64,000 bases of DNA from Candidatus Thermokryptus mobilis (GCF_900070205.1 NZ_FAOO01000012.1:17052-81051), one strand, 5' to 3'; positions 9,708 to 19,389 are shown, numbered from the stretch's first letter. The notes: generated by a model not told the origin, from the sequence alone. Made by a program: numbers and translations.

Positions 9708-11705
9708 TCACTTAAATAAAGCGGAGAATAATTGTTCGTGGAATTTAGCAAGCACAACTCCAAAGACAAGGGAAACAATTGACATCAACTTTATAAGTAT
9801 ATTCATTGAAGGTCCACTTGTATCTTTGAACGGGTCACCAACGGTATCACCGACCACAGCTGCTTTATGCGCATCCGAACCTTTTCCGCCAAAGTTTCCA
9901 GCCTCAATGTATTTCTTTGCATTATCCCAAGCCCCACCACCATTTGCCATAAACAAAGCGATCATCACACCCGAGGCAATTGCTCCAGCTAAAAGTCCTC
10001 CAAGTGCTTCAGGACCAAGGACAACCCCAACAAGAATAGGAACAACTATAGCAAGAATCCCTGGCAAAAGCATCTCCTTCAATGCGCCAGCGGTTGCTAT
10101 ATCAACACATTTTGCTGTGTCTGGTTCAGCTTTGCCTTCAAGAAGCCCTGGTATCTCCCTGAATTGTCTCCTTACTTCTTCAACTATCTTAAACGCACTT
10201 TTCCCAACAGCTTCCATTGTTAAAGCCGCAAATAAAAATGGCATTCCAGCACCAATTAAAAGTCCAATAACTGTGTTAGCATGCATCAAATCAATTTTGT
10301 TAAGTCTAATCGTTTGTGAATATGCTGTAAAAAGTGCAAGTGCTGTCAATGCAGCAGAACCAATAGCAAAACCCTTCCCAATTGCAGCGGTCGTGTTTCC
10401 AAGCGCATCAAGTTTATCGGTTATTTTTCTTACTTCAGGTCCAAGGTGAGACATTTCAGCTATACCACCCGCATTATCTGCAATCGGTCCATACGCATCA
10501 ACCGACATCGTAATTCCTATCGTCGCAAGCATACCAACAGCCGAAATAGCTATACCATAAATACCACCAGTTATGTAAGAAATGAAAATCGCAATAGCTA
10601 TAGCAAGCACTGGATATGTCGTGCTTTTAAAACCAACCGCTATACCAGTGATTATATTTGTCGCTGCACCAGTCGTAGCAGATTGAGCAATTGATTTAAT
10701 CGGTGAGCCCGATGTATAATACTCACTTAAAAGCCCAATGGCTATCCCTGCAAACACCCCGGAGACAATTGGCCAGAAATATTTCAAATCACCAACAAGA
10801 TTTTTCACGACAAAATATGAAATAACGATAAGCAAACCTTCAGCTACAAATGTTGAATAACGCAGAGCTTTTTGAGGATCAATGTTCTGAAAAACTCTTA
10901 TTGAAAGTGTTGCAAGAAAAGAAGCTATTGTCCCAAACATTACAATGGCAAGGGGAAGTATCATAAAATTTTCTTTATTTGAAGGCATTGTTGTCCCAAC
11001 TGCGATAGTTGCTATAACAGAACCGACATAAGATTCAAAAAGGTCAGCTCCCATTCCAGCAACATCACCGACATTATCTCCGACATTATCAGCTATAACT
11101 GCTGGATTTCTCGGGTCATCCTCAGGTATGCCAGCTTCAACTTTTCCGACGAGGTCAGCCCCAACATCAGCACTTTTTGTGTAAATTCCACCTCCAACCC
11201 TTGCAAATAAAGCGATTGAACTTGCACCCATCCCAAAACCAGTTATCACCGTTGGGTCATTTTTGAAAAGCAGATAAAAAATTCCAAGACCGATTAACCC
11301 TACACTTGCAACCGTCATTCCCATAACTGCTCCACCAGTAAAGGAAACGACAAGAGCCTTATTTTGACCCTGCATAGCTGCTTGTGCTGTCCTTACATTT
11401 GCACGGGTTGCAGAGGTCATACCAATAAATCCAGCAACCATTGAGGACAACGCTCCGCTTACAAACGCGATCGCAGTTTCAATTCTTATCACAGCCCACA
11501 AAATAACGAACATAACGACAATAAAAAATACCAAAGTTGAATATTCCCTTTTGAGGAATGCAGATGCCCCTCTTTGAATAAGACGAGCGATCATTTGCAT
11601 TCGCTCATTACCCGCTGGTTGTTTCAGAACATAAGAAAACAAATAGAGCGCGTATAAAATACCAAGAACACCAACAATCGGAACCCAAATTTCAAGCGAC
11701 ATCAA
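9708..11705 (-). CDS. hppA: Membrane-bound cation-pumping pyrophosphatase, K+-dependent type
   Basis: This integral membrane pyrophosphatase couples PPi hydrolysis to H+ or Na+ export. It has 665 residues and about 16 helices. The substrate motif '[11 protein letters not shown]' and the acidic segment '[21 protein letters not shown]' are present, with a second metal-binding segment '[14 protein letters not shown]' near the C-terminus. Around residue 436 the sequence reads '[17 protein letters not shown]'. Alanine at the position that is lysine in K+-independent enzymes indicates the K+-dependent subfamily. Whether H+ or Na+ is pumped is not decided here. An SD-like GGAGG precedes the ATG. Confidence 0.95.
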   Translation of the reverse strand: MMSLEIWVPIVGVLGILYALYLFSYVLKQPAGNERMQMIARLIQRGASAFLKREYSTLVFFIVVMFVILWAVIRIETAIAFVSGALSSMVAGFIGMTSATRANVRTAQAAMQGQNKALVVSFTGGAVMGMTVASVGLIGLGIFYLLFKNDPTVITGFGMGASSIALFARVGGGIYTKSADVGADLVGKVEAGIPEDDPRNPAVIADNVGDNVGDVAGMGADLFESYVGSVIATIAVGTTMPSNKENFMILPLAIVMFGTIASFLATLSIRVFQNIDPQKALRYSTFVAEGLLIVISYFVVKNLVGDLKYFWPIVSGVFAGIAIGLLSEYYTSGSPIKSIAQSATTGAATNIITGIAVGFKSTTYPVLAIAIAIFISYITGGIYGIAISAVGMLATIGITMSVDAYGPIADNAGGIAEMSHLGPEVRKITDKLDALGNTTAAIGKGFAIGSAALTALALFTAYSQTIRLNKIDLMHANTVIGLLIGAGMPFLFAALTMEAVGKSAFKIVEEVRRQFREIPGLLEGKAEPDTAKCVDIATAGALKEMLLPGILAIVVPILVGVVLGPEALGGLLAGAIASGVMIALFMANGGGAWDNAKKYIEAGNFGGKGSDAHKAAVVGDTVGDPFKDTSGPSMNILIKLMSIVSLVFGVVLAKFHEQLFSALFK

Positions 11706-11756
11706 TTAAAACCTCCGCTTTGTTTTTGATTTGCGAATTAAATTGAAATTTAAAAT

Positions 11757-11786
11757 AAATTTAAAAATCGGTTTTTAAATTTTCAA
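11757..11786 (-). promoter_or_regulatory. hppA: Candidate promoter for hppA (TTG-N20-TAnnTTT)
   Basis: TTGAAA and TAAATTTA are separated so that exactly 20 nt lie between TTG and TA, as at the other promoters proposed in this window. It ends 52 bp before the hppA ATG. The region is very AT-rich, so a chance match is possible. Confidence 0.35.
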
Positions 11787-11831
11787 GATATGCCAATTGA
11801 AGGGCAACTTTAAGGAAGGCAAAAAGAAAAA

Positions 11832-11856
11832 GGGAGAGGATTGTTAATCCCCTCCC
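11832..11856 (-). terminator. Hairpin terminator after the T9SS cargo gene
   Basis: An 11-bp stem (one G-U pair in the minus transcript) with a 3-nt loop is followed by TTTTTCTTTTT, 10 bp past the stop of the cargo gene. A strong intrinsic terminator. Confidence 0.88.
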
Positions 11857-11865
11857 AAAATCTTA

Positions 11866-14121
11866 TTACTTTACTAAAATCATCTTTTTCACATCAACGA
11901 ACTTGCCCGCCTCAAGACGGTAGAAGTAAATACCACTTGGCAAACCGCTTGCATCAAATCTGACATTATACCGACCAGGTTCTTGCTCACCATTGACCAA
12001 AGTGGCAACTTCCTGACCAAGCAAATTATAAATGACTAATTTAACTTTTGCCCTAACAGGTAAATCGTATGATATTGTAGTTGCCGGGTTAAACGGATTC
12101 GGATAATTTTGATACAAAGCAAATGTTGAAGGAATCCCAACAGTCTCATCACGAGTAACATTTGTAATAATGGCGGAACTAACAAATGCTCCAGTTGCTG
12201 GATTGAAGAAAAGAACTAATTCCTTTTTAATGAGCTTGTCCTGTTCAAACTTCTCACCGCTATAATCAGCACCCCAATAAATCTGACTCGTGTCTATCCC
12301 AAATTCCGAAAACGGCACTTGACCGAGATAAAAAGTCAAGCTGGTCAAATAATCAACCGAATCGCTTCTAAATGCACTCCCACCATTTGCTTCAGCTCGT
12401 AATAAAATTTCAGGGCTATCAAGATATGAACCAATATCAGTCAATGCCCTATTGATTTCAAAAGGCAAAATCCAAACTGAATCTACTGTTGTTGAACCAA
12501 AGAAATAATGAACTGAAAATTTACCCTTCGTTGGACTCTCATATCCGTAACTTAAAAATGTTCCCTTACCATCAATCAATGTATCACCTAAAAAACTATA
12601 ATCAACGAGAAATACATACATCAATTTAGAGTCGCTTGCATAACTGCGTGCCAATGAATCAACCACTCCAAATTTTTCCTTTGCTGTCACAGGGTGAAGT
12701 GAAAACTCAGATTTATAAACAACCTCGCCCGTCACAGGATTAATAAACAATGTCAAACCTTCCGACCAATCAAGATTTGTATATCCAACCGTCCAGAATA
12801 CTTCAGTTGTGTCAACCGGTCCTCCAAAAATTCTGCCCAATGAATAAAATATATTCGTTGCGTTAGGATTCTTGCTTCTGAAAGATGAACCGCCATTTGC
12901 CTCAGCTATAGCGAAAACGGAGTCACTATCAATGAAGCTTGCTGGAACTTCAACAAAATAAGCAAGTGTGTCAGGATAAGAGGTTGAGCTGATACCAAAT
13001 GGACTTACAATTATATCAATGCTTACCTTTTGACTTGGAGAATAAAATTGGTAACCTGCAAAATATACCTTCCCATCAAGCGTTGAATCAGGAAGCTCTG
13101 CGAAAGGTCCTTCGCCAGCAAAAACATATAAGAGTTTAGCATCACTTGCCACGCTTTGAGCAATTGCTTTCACTGTGTCAAGCTTTTCCCTGACGGTAAA
13201 TGGTCTCAATCTCCCAGATACATTTAATCCCGTCAAGTTTCCACCCGATACATTGACCGGGTCAGGTTGCCCGTCACCATTTTGATCATAAAATAAGAGC
13301 AAATCATTTTCAAAAGTAAAAATACCATCTCTACTTGTATCAAACACAGCAAAAAGATAATATCTACCATCGCGAACATATTTTATTTGGAACGAGAAAT
13401 CAGAGTTAATATTCGCAGCGTATTTTACATTGACATCTTCACCTGCAAATGGATTAGCATCAAGCAAAGCAACAACCCCCCACTTTGGATCAACGCTTGT
13501 CACCTTCTCCGGTATAGATAAGCTTTGAGACAAACGGAATATGTTAAACTCTGGAAGTTTGATGTTCAAATCCCTTCTAAAATTGTTCGCCCCCAAGATT
13601 TTTTCTAACGAAATCTTTGCCTCTTTAAAACTCAATTCAAATTTCCCCAAATTTACAGAGGTAACTCTTGGATTTGGAACCGTTACCGTTCCGCTCACAG
13701 TTCTTTGCCCAATTACTGGCGAAGTTGTAAAGTTAAGAACATAAGGGGTTGCAAGCAAGTCGCCATCCGTTGAATACGCGCCCAATAAGATCACACAATA
13801 ATCAGTATTAGGGCGTAGCTTTACCCAACCACCGACCTCGTTGGGTGATGGTCCCAAATATGGAGCGCCAAATTCAACTGAATCAATGGGATCAAAACTG
13901 AGAAAGTTAAACGGTCCAAGCGGTATATTAGCATCTCGTGGAAACGACTTTGTCAGATCAACATGTTTAGAAAAAACAAATTTTAAAAGTACTGAATCGG
14001 GCGCAGATTTAACCCCAAATTCTCCATCAGCAGGGGTTGAGCTAATGACAATAAAAGGTTGTTGTGATAAAGAGATGGAAAAGAATAAAATTAACAATGA
14101 AAAAATAATTTTTTCGCGCAT
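11866..14121 (-). CDS. Secreted T9SS cargo protein with Ig-like N-terminus and duplicated central domain
   Basis: A signal peptide ('IIFSLLILFFSISLSQ') precedes an Ig-like domain of the Big_5 kind ('STPADGEFGV'). The middle contains two copies of a domain of about 160 residues (about 325-490 and 490-655), both with 'SDxKLxYVF', 'AEANGGSxFRS' and 'LFxNPxTGxxV'. The C-terminus (last about 85 residues) is a type A T9SS sorting domain with 'LYQNYPNPFNPATTI' and a final 'KKMILVK', so the protein is exported and probably attached to the surface. The ATG at 14121 is preferred over the GTG at 14130 because GGGTGG lies 5 nt before it. No enzymatic motif is recognised. A terminator follows. Confidence 0.8.
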   Translation of the reverse strand: MREKIIFSLLILFFSISLSQQPFIVISSTPADGEFGVKSAPDSVLLKFVFSKHVDLTKSFPRDANIPLGPFNFLSFDPIDSVEFGAPYLGPSPNEVGGWVKLRPNTDYCVILLGAYSTDGDLLATPYVLNFTTSPVIGQRTVSGTVTVPNPRVTSVNLGKFELSFKEAKISLEKILGANNFRRDLNIKLPEFNIFRLSQSLSIPEKVTSVDPKWGVVALLDANPFAGEDVNVKYAANINSDFSFQIKYVRDGRYYLFAVFDTSRDGIFTFENDLLLFYDQNGDGQPDPVNVSGGNLTGLNVSGRLRPFTVREKLDTVKAIAQSVASDAKLLYVFAGEGPFAELPDSTLDGKVYFAGYQFYSPSQKVSIDIIVSPFGISSTSYPDTLAYFVEVPASFIDSDSVFAIAEANGGSSFRSKNPNATNIFYSLGRIFGGPVDTTEVFWTVGYTNLDWSEGLTLFINPVTGEVVYKSEFSLHPVTAKEKFGVVDSLARSYASDSKLMYVFLVDYSFLGDTLIDGKGTFLSYGYESPTKGKFSVHYFFGSTTVDSVWILPFEINRALTDIGSYLDSPEILLRAEANGGSAFRSDSVDYLTSLTFYLGQVPFSEFGIDTSQIYWGADYSGEKFEQDKLIKKELVLFFNPATGAFVSSAIITNVTRDETVGIPSTFALYQNYPNPFNPATTISYDLPVRAKVKLVIYNLLGQEVATLVNGEQEPGRYNVRFDASGLPSGIYFYRLEAGKFVDVKKMILVK

Positions 14122-14181
14122 GGTGACCACCCTTTTAGTTTGAAATTCAATTCAATATAAATAGAACCTTACAAAAAACAA

Positions 14182-14197
14182 AGTGATCTGTGTCACA
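14182..14197. promoter_or_regulatory. Crp/Fnr-type dyad (AGTGA-N6-TCACA)
   Basis: The dyad is one mismatch from the Crp consensus TGTGA-N6-TCACA. It lies between the hutI stop and the cargo gene start, 61 bp upstream of the cargo ATG, a place where a Crp-family regulator could act. The regulator is not in the window. Confidence 0.35.
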
Positions 14198-14198
14198 T

Positions 14199-15449
14199 TT
14201 AAACCCGAGAAAATTTAATTTCTCCCCCAACGAAGACAGCTTTGATATGGTTTTCACCGAAAAAGTATGGTATCATTTGATAATCGTCAACATCAAACAC
14301 CAAAATATCAGCCCTTTTTCCTACTTCTATACTTCCCGTTATATTTGAAATGCCAAGTGCTCCTGCCGAATTTAAAGTTGAAGCAACTATTGCCTCCTCA
14401 ATTGTCATTCTCATTTGAGTGCAAGCGATTGTCAACATCAATTGCATATTTAAACTTGGGCATGAGCCAGGGTTAAAATCTGTTGCGATGGCAACTGGAA
14501 TCCCAGCGTCTATTAATTTTCTTGCAGGTGGGTAGCGATAATTTAAAAAGAAAGAAACCCCGGGAAGCAAAACTGCAATTGCGTTTGACCTTGATAAAAG
14601 TTCAATGTCGCCATCGCTTACATTTTCAAGGTGATCAATTGAAATTGCTCCAACTTTGAGGCCAACCTTTACACCGCCACAGTTTGAAAACTGTTCTGCA
14701 TGTATCTTCGGCAAAAGTCCAAATTTTTTGCCAGTGTTAAGTATCGTCTCGGATTCCTCTGGTGTAAAATAGCCATCTTCACAGAAAACATCGCAAAATT
14801 TCGCAAGATTTTTTGAAGCGATAAACGGAATCACAGTATCAACTAAAAAATTAACATATCCCTGTTTTTCATCTTTAAACTCCGGCGGGACCGCATGCGC
14901 CCCTAAAAAAGTCGGAACAGTCATCAAGGGATTTTCATTTATCTCATTAATGACTTCAAGGATTTTGATTTCATCTTCAAGGTTTAAACCATATCCACTT
15001 TTTATTTCAATTGTCGTCGTCCCAAATGTAAGCGCCTTTTCAGCATAATTTTTAGAAATTTCAAGAAGCTCCTCCTTCCTCGCTTTGCGCGTTTTTTCAA
15101 CAGTTCTTATGATACCCCCACCCATTTCCGCGATCTGCTGATAGGTAAATCCCTTTATCCTTAAATTGAATTCATCTTCCCTTGTCCCTGCAAAAACGAG
15201 ATGTGTATGAGAGTCAACAAACCCAGGCATCAAAACTTTACCCGTCGCATCATAAATTTCAACCTCATCATATAATCCAAAATTAAAATCAAGCGCTCGC
15301 CCAACCCATTGAATTCTCCCATCTTTTACAAGAACGCTCCCATTCTCAATCAAGAAAATCTCACCCTGTTTCTTACCGCGCTTAACACTTTCACCAAAAG
15401 ACGCAACGGTGACAACCTGCTTAGCGTTATGAATTAAAATCATCTTCAA
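14199..15449 (-). CDS. hutI: Imidazolonepropionase
   Basis: HutI hydrolyses 4-imidazolone-5-propionate to N-formimino-L-glutamate, the third step of histidine degradation. The amidohydrolase metal motif 'DSHTHLVFAG' is at residues 79-88, followed by 'GGGIIRTVEKTR', 'EIKSGYGL', 'FLGAHAVPPEF', 'IHAEQFSN' and 'ATDFNPGSCPS'. These are all hallmarks of HutI rather than of other amidohydrolases. Its length of 416 residues is normal. Histidine ammonia-lyase lies 40 kb away in this window and urocanase is absent from it, so the hut genes are scattered. The start overlaps the small coiled-coil gene by 4 bp. Met3 is an alternative start. Confidence 0.95.
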   Translation of the reverse strand: MKMILIHNAKQVVTVASFGESVKRGKKQGEIFLIENGSVLVKDGRIQWVGRALDFNFGLYDEVEIYDATGKVLMPGFVDSHTHLVFAGTREDEFNLRIKGFTYQQIAEMGGGIIRTVEKTRKARKEELLEISKNYAEKALTFGTTTIEIKSGYGLNLEDEIKILEVINEINENPLMTVPTFLGAHAVPPEFKDEKQGYVNFLVDTVIPFIASKNLAKFCDVFCEDGYFTPEESETILNTGKKFGLLPKIHAEQFSNCGGVKVGLKVGAISIDHLENVSDGDIELLSRSNAIAVLLPGVSFFLNYRYPPARKLIDAGIPVAIATDFNPGSCPSLNMQLMLTIACTQMRMTIEEAIVASTLNSAGALGISNITGSIEVGKRADILVFDVDDYQMIPYFFGENHIKAVFVGGEIKFSRV

Positions 15450-15661
15450 CCCTCTTTTTTCAAGCGCTCAATCTCCCTGTTAACTTCCTCAAGCTCATCT
15501 TCAAGCTGTCTCTTATAATCCTCAAGCATCTCAATATACTCTTCCTTCGTGATATACGGACGAAATCCCGAACAGAAAGCTTCAAATGGTGGAAATCCAA
15601 ATCCAAACCAAAATCCCCCAAACCTTCGCCCGAATCCTCTATGATGCCTTCGCCACCACAT
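15446..15661 (-). CDS. Small Gly/Phe/Arg-rich protein with C-terminal coiled coil
   Basis: This protein of 71 residues starts 'MWWRRHHRGFGRRFGGFWFG', a basic aromatic and glycine-rich stretch, and ends in an amphipathic helix rich in Glu and Lys (about residues 38-70) that looks like a coiled coil. The pattern resembles small DUF5320-like proteins found beside metal-cluster and redox genes, but I cannot assign a function. It sits 14 bp after the epimerase gene and overlaps hutI by 4 bp. That spacing supports it as a real gene. Confidence 0.6.
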   Translation of the reverse strand: MWWRRHHRGFGRRFGGFWFGFGFPPFEAFCSGFRPYITKEEYIEMLEDYKRQLEDELEEVNREIERLKKEG

Positions 15662-15675
15662 GGCAGATTAAAATT

Positions 15676-16596
15676 TTATTTCTTAAATAAATCTTTCAAA
15701 GCCGTCTCTATTTCCGCATATTTAAATTCAAATCCAGCTTCAAGTAATCTTGATGGCTTTACCCTTACACTTGAAGTCAAAGCGACATCTGTTAATTCTT
15801 TTCCAAACAAAATTTTCAAACCGAAAATCGGAACCGGAAAAAGAGCGGGTCTTCTTAAAACCTTTGCAAAAATTTTCGTGAATTCCTCGTTCGTCACTGG
15901 ATTTGGAGAGACAACATTATAAACCCCTGAAATATTTTCATTTTCAATTGCGAACTTAACCGCACTGACAAGGTCATCAATATGAACCCACGAAAGCCAC
16001 GCCTTGCCGTCACCGATTTTTCCTCCAAGACCAAGTTTAAACAAAGGGATCAATCTTGCAAGAAATCCCCCGTCTCTGCCAAGAACAATCCCTATTCTTA
16101 AAATTGCAACCCTAACGCCATAATCTTTTGCCCTTTCCGCTTCAGATTCCCAATCAATGCACAATTGCGCAAGGAAATCATCGCCATAAGAAGAATTCTC
16201 ATCTATTAAGCCATCACGCTTGCTCCCATAAATCCCTATAGCCGAAGCTGAAACAAAAAGTTTTCCTCTTGAGTCAACCTTTGAAAAGGCATCAACGATT
16301 TTACGCGTTGAAAATATGCGCGACTCCCTTAACCTCTTCTTAACATTTTCTGTCCATCTTTTAGAGATGTTTTCACCAATAAAATTCAAAACCGCATCCG
16401 ACCGCTCAATTATCTCAATTGGAAAATCTTCCGTCTGAGGATTCCATTTAAAGACCTCAAATTTCTTAAATTCATCAGGGACTTTATCGGGATTTCTACT
16501 TGAGATCAAGACATTATACCCACTTCTTGAGAGTTCCTCCGCCAAATGTCGCCCAATGAACCCAGTCCCACCAGCTATTGAAATAGTTTTTTGCAT
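15676..16596 (-). CDS. TIGR01777-family SDR epimerase-like protein (YfcH type)
   Basis: This atypical short-chain dehydrogenase of 306 residues has the nucleotide-binding motif 'GGTGFIG' at residues 9-15. The family-specific 'LNFIGENISKRWT' and 'VSASAIGIYG' follow, then the C-terminal DUF1731 region with 'RVKPSRLLEAGFEF'. The substrate of this family is not known. It is placed 6 bp downstream of the glycyl-tRNA synthetase gene and upstream of the small coiled-coil gene, so probably co-transcribed with them. Confidence 0.85.
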   Translation of the reverse strand: MQKTISIAGGTGFIGRHLAEELSRSGYNVLISSRNPDKVPDEFKKFEVFKWNPQTEDFPIEIIERSDAVLNFIGENISKRWTENVKKRLRESRIFSTRKIVDAFSKVDSRGKLFVSASAIGIYGSKRDGLIDENSSYGDDFLAQLCIDWESEAERAKDYGVRVAILRIGIVLGRDGGFLARLIPLFKLGLGGKIGDGKAWLSWVHIDDLVSAVKFAIENENISGVYNVVSPNPVTNEEFTKIFAKVLRRPALFPVPIFGLKILFGKELTDVALTSSVRVKPSRLLEAGFEFKYAEIETALKDLFKK

Positions 16597-16602
16597 GCTG
16601 AT

Positions 16603-17343
16603 TTAAAGTTTTATTTTTTCTTTAAGAAAATCAAGCGCTTCACTTTTATGAATTCTCTCTTGTTTCATCGTATCCCTATCGCGAACGGTTACAGTCCCAT
16701 CTTGCAGAGTTTGCGAATCAACCGTGAAACAAAACGGCGTCCCAATCTCATCTTGTCTCCGATACCTCCTCCCTATTGAACCGCTATCATCATAGAAGAC
16801 CTTAAAATGTGGTTTTAATGATTTATAAATTTCCCAAGCTATCTCGGGCATATTATCCCTATTGACAAGCGGTAAAACAGCTGCCTTTATCGGCGCAAGG
16901 AAAGGATGTAACCGTAAAACAGTTCTTATCTCCTTGCCCGTGTCCTCTTCGTCATAAGCATTTATCAAAACCGCAAGCAATGTCCTATCACAACCAGCAG
17001 ATGTCTCAATTATGTATGGAATATACTTTTGTTTTATCTCATCATCATAATAACTTAAGTCCTTCCCCGAGTATTGCTGATGCCTTGATAGATCATAATC
17101 CGTTCTATTATGAATCCCTTCAAGCTCCTGCCATCCAAATGGAAATTCAAATTGAATATCATAAGCTGCAGATGCGTAATGCGCAAGTTCATCTGGACCA
17201 TGTTTATGAAAACGTAGCTTCTCTGGCTTTATCCCTATCCTCAAATACCATTTATACCTTTCTTCCTTCCATACCTCAAACCATTCCATATCAGTCCCTG
17301 GTCTGACGAAAAATTGCATCTCCATTTGTTCAAACTCACGCAT
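16603..17343 (-). CDS. glyS: Glycyl-tRNA synthetase, C-terminal fragment
   Basis: This is the downstream part of a class II GlyRS. It contains the rest of the catalytic domain ('MREFEQMEMQFFV', then 'HYASAAYDIQFEFPFGWQE', the glycine-pocket region with 'IETSAGCDRT') and the anticodon-binding domain ('APIKAAVLPL', 'SIGRRYRRQDEIGTPFCFT'). The ATG used here is internal to the protein in relatives. The conserved residues just before it are encoded in this frame too, back to the frameshift site near 17395, so translation from this ATG alone would lack motifs 1 and most of 2. Confidence 0.85.
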   Translation of the reverse strand: MREFEQMEMQFFVRPGTDMEWFEVWKEERYKWYLRIGIKPEKLRFHKHGPDELAHYASAAYDIQFEFPFGWQELEGIHNRTDYDLSRHQQYSGKDLSYYDDEIKQKYIPYIIETSAGCDRTLLAVLINAYDEEDTGKEIRTVLRLHPFLAPIKAAVLPLVNRDNMPEIAWEIYKSLKPHFKVFYDDSGSIGRRYRRQDEIGTPFCFTVDSQTLQDGTVTVRDRDTMKQERIHKSEALDFLKEKIKL

Positions 17344-17366
17344 CCTGAAAATAAAATTCCCCGGGG

Positions 17367-17945
17367 TTATCTCGTTTCTGAAAGCTTTTCCAATTGTGCT
17401 ATCCCGAAAGGTATCTTTCTCCTCATTGAGACATAAACATTTTCAAAATTAACATAAATACCCTGAGCGGTTTCAGGTCTCAAATAAACTATGTGCGCCT
17501 CATCTTCAACAGGTCCCATAAATGTTTTGAACATAAGGTTAAATTTCCTCGGTTCTGTTAATTCACCACCGCATTCGGGACATTTCTTCAATTTCAAATT
17601 CTCCTCTGGAATTTGATCAGCTCTGAAGCGCAATTTACAGGATTTGCAATCAACGAGAGGATCGGTAAAATTTTCAACATGACCGGACGCTTCCCAGACC
17701 TTTGGGTGCATAAGTATTGAAGCGTCAAGACCTTCAATATCATCCCTTTCATAAACCATAGCCTGCCACCACGCCTGCTTGATGTTATTCTTAAGTTCAA
17801 CCCCAAGTGGACCATAATCCCAACAAGCATTTATACCACCGTAAATCTCACTTGACTGGAATATGAAACCCCTTCTCTTACATAGTGATACAAGCTTATC
17901 CATAATTTGCGTTTGCTGAGATGTCTCAGCGTTCTTTTTCGCCAT
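17367..17945 (-). CDS. glyS: Glycyl-tRNA synthetase, N-terminal fragment (frameshifted end)
   Basis: This is the N-terminal part of the homodimeric GlyRS. It holds '[25 protein letters not shown]' in two conserved pieces, a CxxC...CxxC insertion likely to bind zinc ('CKSCKL' and 'CPECGG'), and motif 1/2 sequence up to 'KIPFGIAQ'. After that glutamine the frame gives the unrelated tail 'LEKLSETR' and stops, while the homologous sequence continues in the next frame. The ATG at 17945 begins 'MAKKNAE'. An ATG three codons earlier is possible. The gene leads the run glyS, epimerase, small protein, hutI. Confidence 0.85.
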   Translation of the reverse strand: MAKKNAETSQQTQIMDKLVSLCKRRGFIFQSSEIYGGINACWDYGPLGVELKNNIKQAWWQAMVYERDDIEGLDASILMHPKVWEASGHVENFTDPLVDCKSCKLRFRADQIPEENLKLKKCPECGGELTEPRKFNLMFKTFMGPVEDEAHIVYLRPETAQGIYVNFENVYVSMRRKIPFGIAQLEKLSETR

Positions 17946-18057
17946 TGCCCGCAAAATTTGTTTTTCTGAATTTTTCTAAAATTTAACGCTTTGGTCAAAA
18001 ATTTCAAAGTTTTATTGAAATGTTTTAAATTTACAAAAAAGAAGAAGGCAAAATGAG

Positions 18058-19389
18058 ATGGATTTGATAGAGCTTGCCAAGTCAATAATTTCAAAAGCAA
18101 CCAAAAACGGCGCCGATGAATGTGATGTCTTTATTTCAATGGATGAGGAATTCTCTGTAACAGTAAAAGACGAAGAAATAGAATCGTTAAAAAATGCTGT
18201 CACAAAGGGACTTGGTATAAGGGTGTTTAAAGATAGAAAAATTGGCTTCGCATATACAACTGACTTCTCACAATTCGCACTTGAAAAAATAATTGATGAA
18301 GCAATTTTACTCGCCAAAAACTCAACCCCTGAGCCAGAAAACACCCTGTCCGAAAATTATGCTCCAAAAAGCAGGGAAATAAAAATTTTTGACCCATCAA
18401 TTTACTCAATAAACGTTGAACAGAGAATAAACATAGCTAAAGAAATTGAAAGAAAGGCAAAATCATACGATCGCAGGATAAAAGTTGAATCAACCGGATT
18501 TGGAAGTTTAATTCAAAGACGAACAATAGCAAACTCTAACGGATTTGTAGGTCAATATGAAGGAACAATTTTTGAAATTTACTGTGCAACGATTGCGACT
18601 GAAAATTCAGATAGTCAAACCGGTTTTTATAATTCAGTCGGGCGATTTATTGATGATTTAGAGCTACCAGAAAATGTTGCTATAAAGTCAAGCGACAGAG
18701 CTATTAAACTCCTCAACCCGAGGAAAATTAAAACTGGGAAATATCCCGTTATATTTGATCCAACAACCGCTCCAGTGATAATTTCATATATTGCAACTGC
18801 AACTAACGGGAAAAATAGTTTTAGAAAAATGAGTTTTCTCTCGGATAAAATTGGTGAAAAGGTCGCGGGGGAAAATATAACCATAATTGATGATGGATGC
18901 CTTGACGGAAAAATAGGGTCAAAACCATTTGATGACGAAGGTATTGAAACTAAAGAAAAATTTATAATTGAAAATGGCGTTTTAAAGACATTTCTCCTTG
19001 ATTCAATCACCGCCAAAAAATTCGGTCAAATACCAACAGGTAACGCTCACAGAAGATATAACACGATACCTTCACCTTCACCTTTGAATTTTTACCTGAA
19101 GCCTAGCAATAAAGACCCCGAAGAAATAATAAAGCAAGTCAAAGAGGGATTACTTGTGACTAAATTAATTGGATTTGGTGTTGACATCGTGTCGGGGAAC
19201 ATCTCAAAGGGAGCAAGCGGTCTTTGGATCAAAAACGGTGAAATCGCATTCGCAGTTGATAAAATTACAATCGCTGATAATCTGTCAAACATGTTGACAA
19301 AAATTTCAATCATCGGTAATGATCTGATCTTTTACGGAAATATCGCTTCACCAACTTTTCTAGTTGAAGAGATGACAATAGCAAGTTAA
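18058..19389 (+). CDS. TldD/PmbA family protein (TldE-like)
   Basis: This protein of 443 residues belongs to the TldD/TldE (PmbA) protease family. TldD carries the zinc motif HExxxH. I see none here, which fits the TldE/PmbA subunit that has no metal site itself and works in a TldD-TldE heterodimer. Family hallmarks are 'VFDPTTAPVI'-like sequence at the domain border ('VIFDPTTAPVIISY'), 'DDGCLDGKIGSKPFDDEG' and 'ASGLWIKNGEIAFAVDKITIA'. In E. coli the pair processes peptides such as microcin precursors and CcdA. The TldD partner is not in the window. It starts a short plus operon with the DUF1232 gene, divergent from glyS. Confidence 0.88.
   Translation: MDLIELAKSIISKATKNGADECDVFISMDEEFSVTVKDEEIESLKNAVTKGLGIRVFKDRKIGFAYTTDFSQFALEKIIDEAILLAKNSTPEPENTLSENYAPKSREIKIFDPSIYSINVEQRINIAKEIERKAKSYDRRIKVESTGFGSLIQRRTIANSNGFVGQYEGTIFEIYCATIATENSDSQTGFYNSVGRFIDDLELPENVAIKSSDRAIKLLNPRKIKTGKYPVIFDPTTAPVIISYIATATNGKNSFRKMSFLSDKIGEKVAGENITIIDDGCLDGKIGSKPFDDEGIETKEKFIIENGVLKTFLLDSITAKKFGQIPTGNAHRRYNTIPSPSPLNFYLKPSNKDPEEIIKQVKEGLLVTKLIGFGVDIVSGNISKGASGLWIKNGEIAFAVDKITIADNLSNMLTKISIIGNDLIFYGNIASPTFLVEEMTIAS

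Larger units (their letters stand above)
16603..17945 (-). pseudogene. glyS: Glycyl-tRNA synthetase gene interrupted by a one-base frameshift
   Basis: The two open frames described separately are one gene. Restoring a single T to the TT at 17394-17395 (plus strand) lets the reading continue through the conserved class II motif 2 region as '[19 protein letters not shown]' into the downstream frame. The joined protein would be about 448 residues, normal for the homodimeric enzyme. Because GlyRS is essential, a sequencing or assembly error, or a second intact copy, is more likely than true loss. Confidence 0.75.

Noticed and set aside
9656..9778. N-terminal extension of dUTPase
   Set aside because: It would run through the hppA terminator into hppA, has no family similarity, and the ATG at 9655 gives the normal length.
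9691..10449. Long plus-strand open frame opposite hppA
   Set aside because: It is rich in Ala, Pro and Ser from the complement of a membrane-protein gene, and hppA on the other strand is beyond doubt.
17344..17400. Programmed -1 frameshift in glyS as the preferred explanation
   Set aside because: There is no classic X-XXY-YYZ heptamer at the break, and slipping at the nearby A-AAA-G would change two conserved residues. A missing base fits better.
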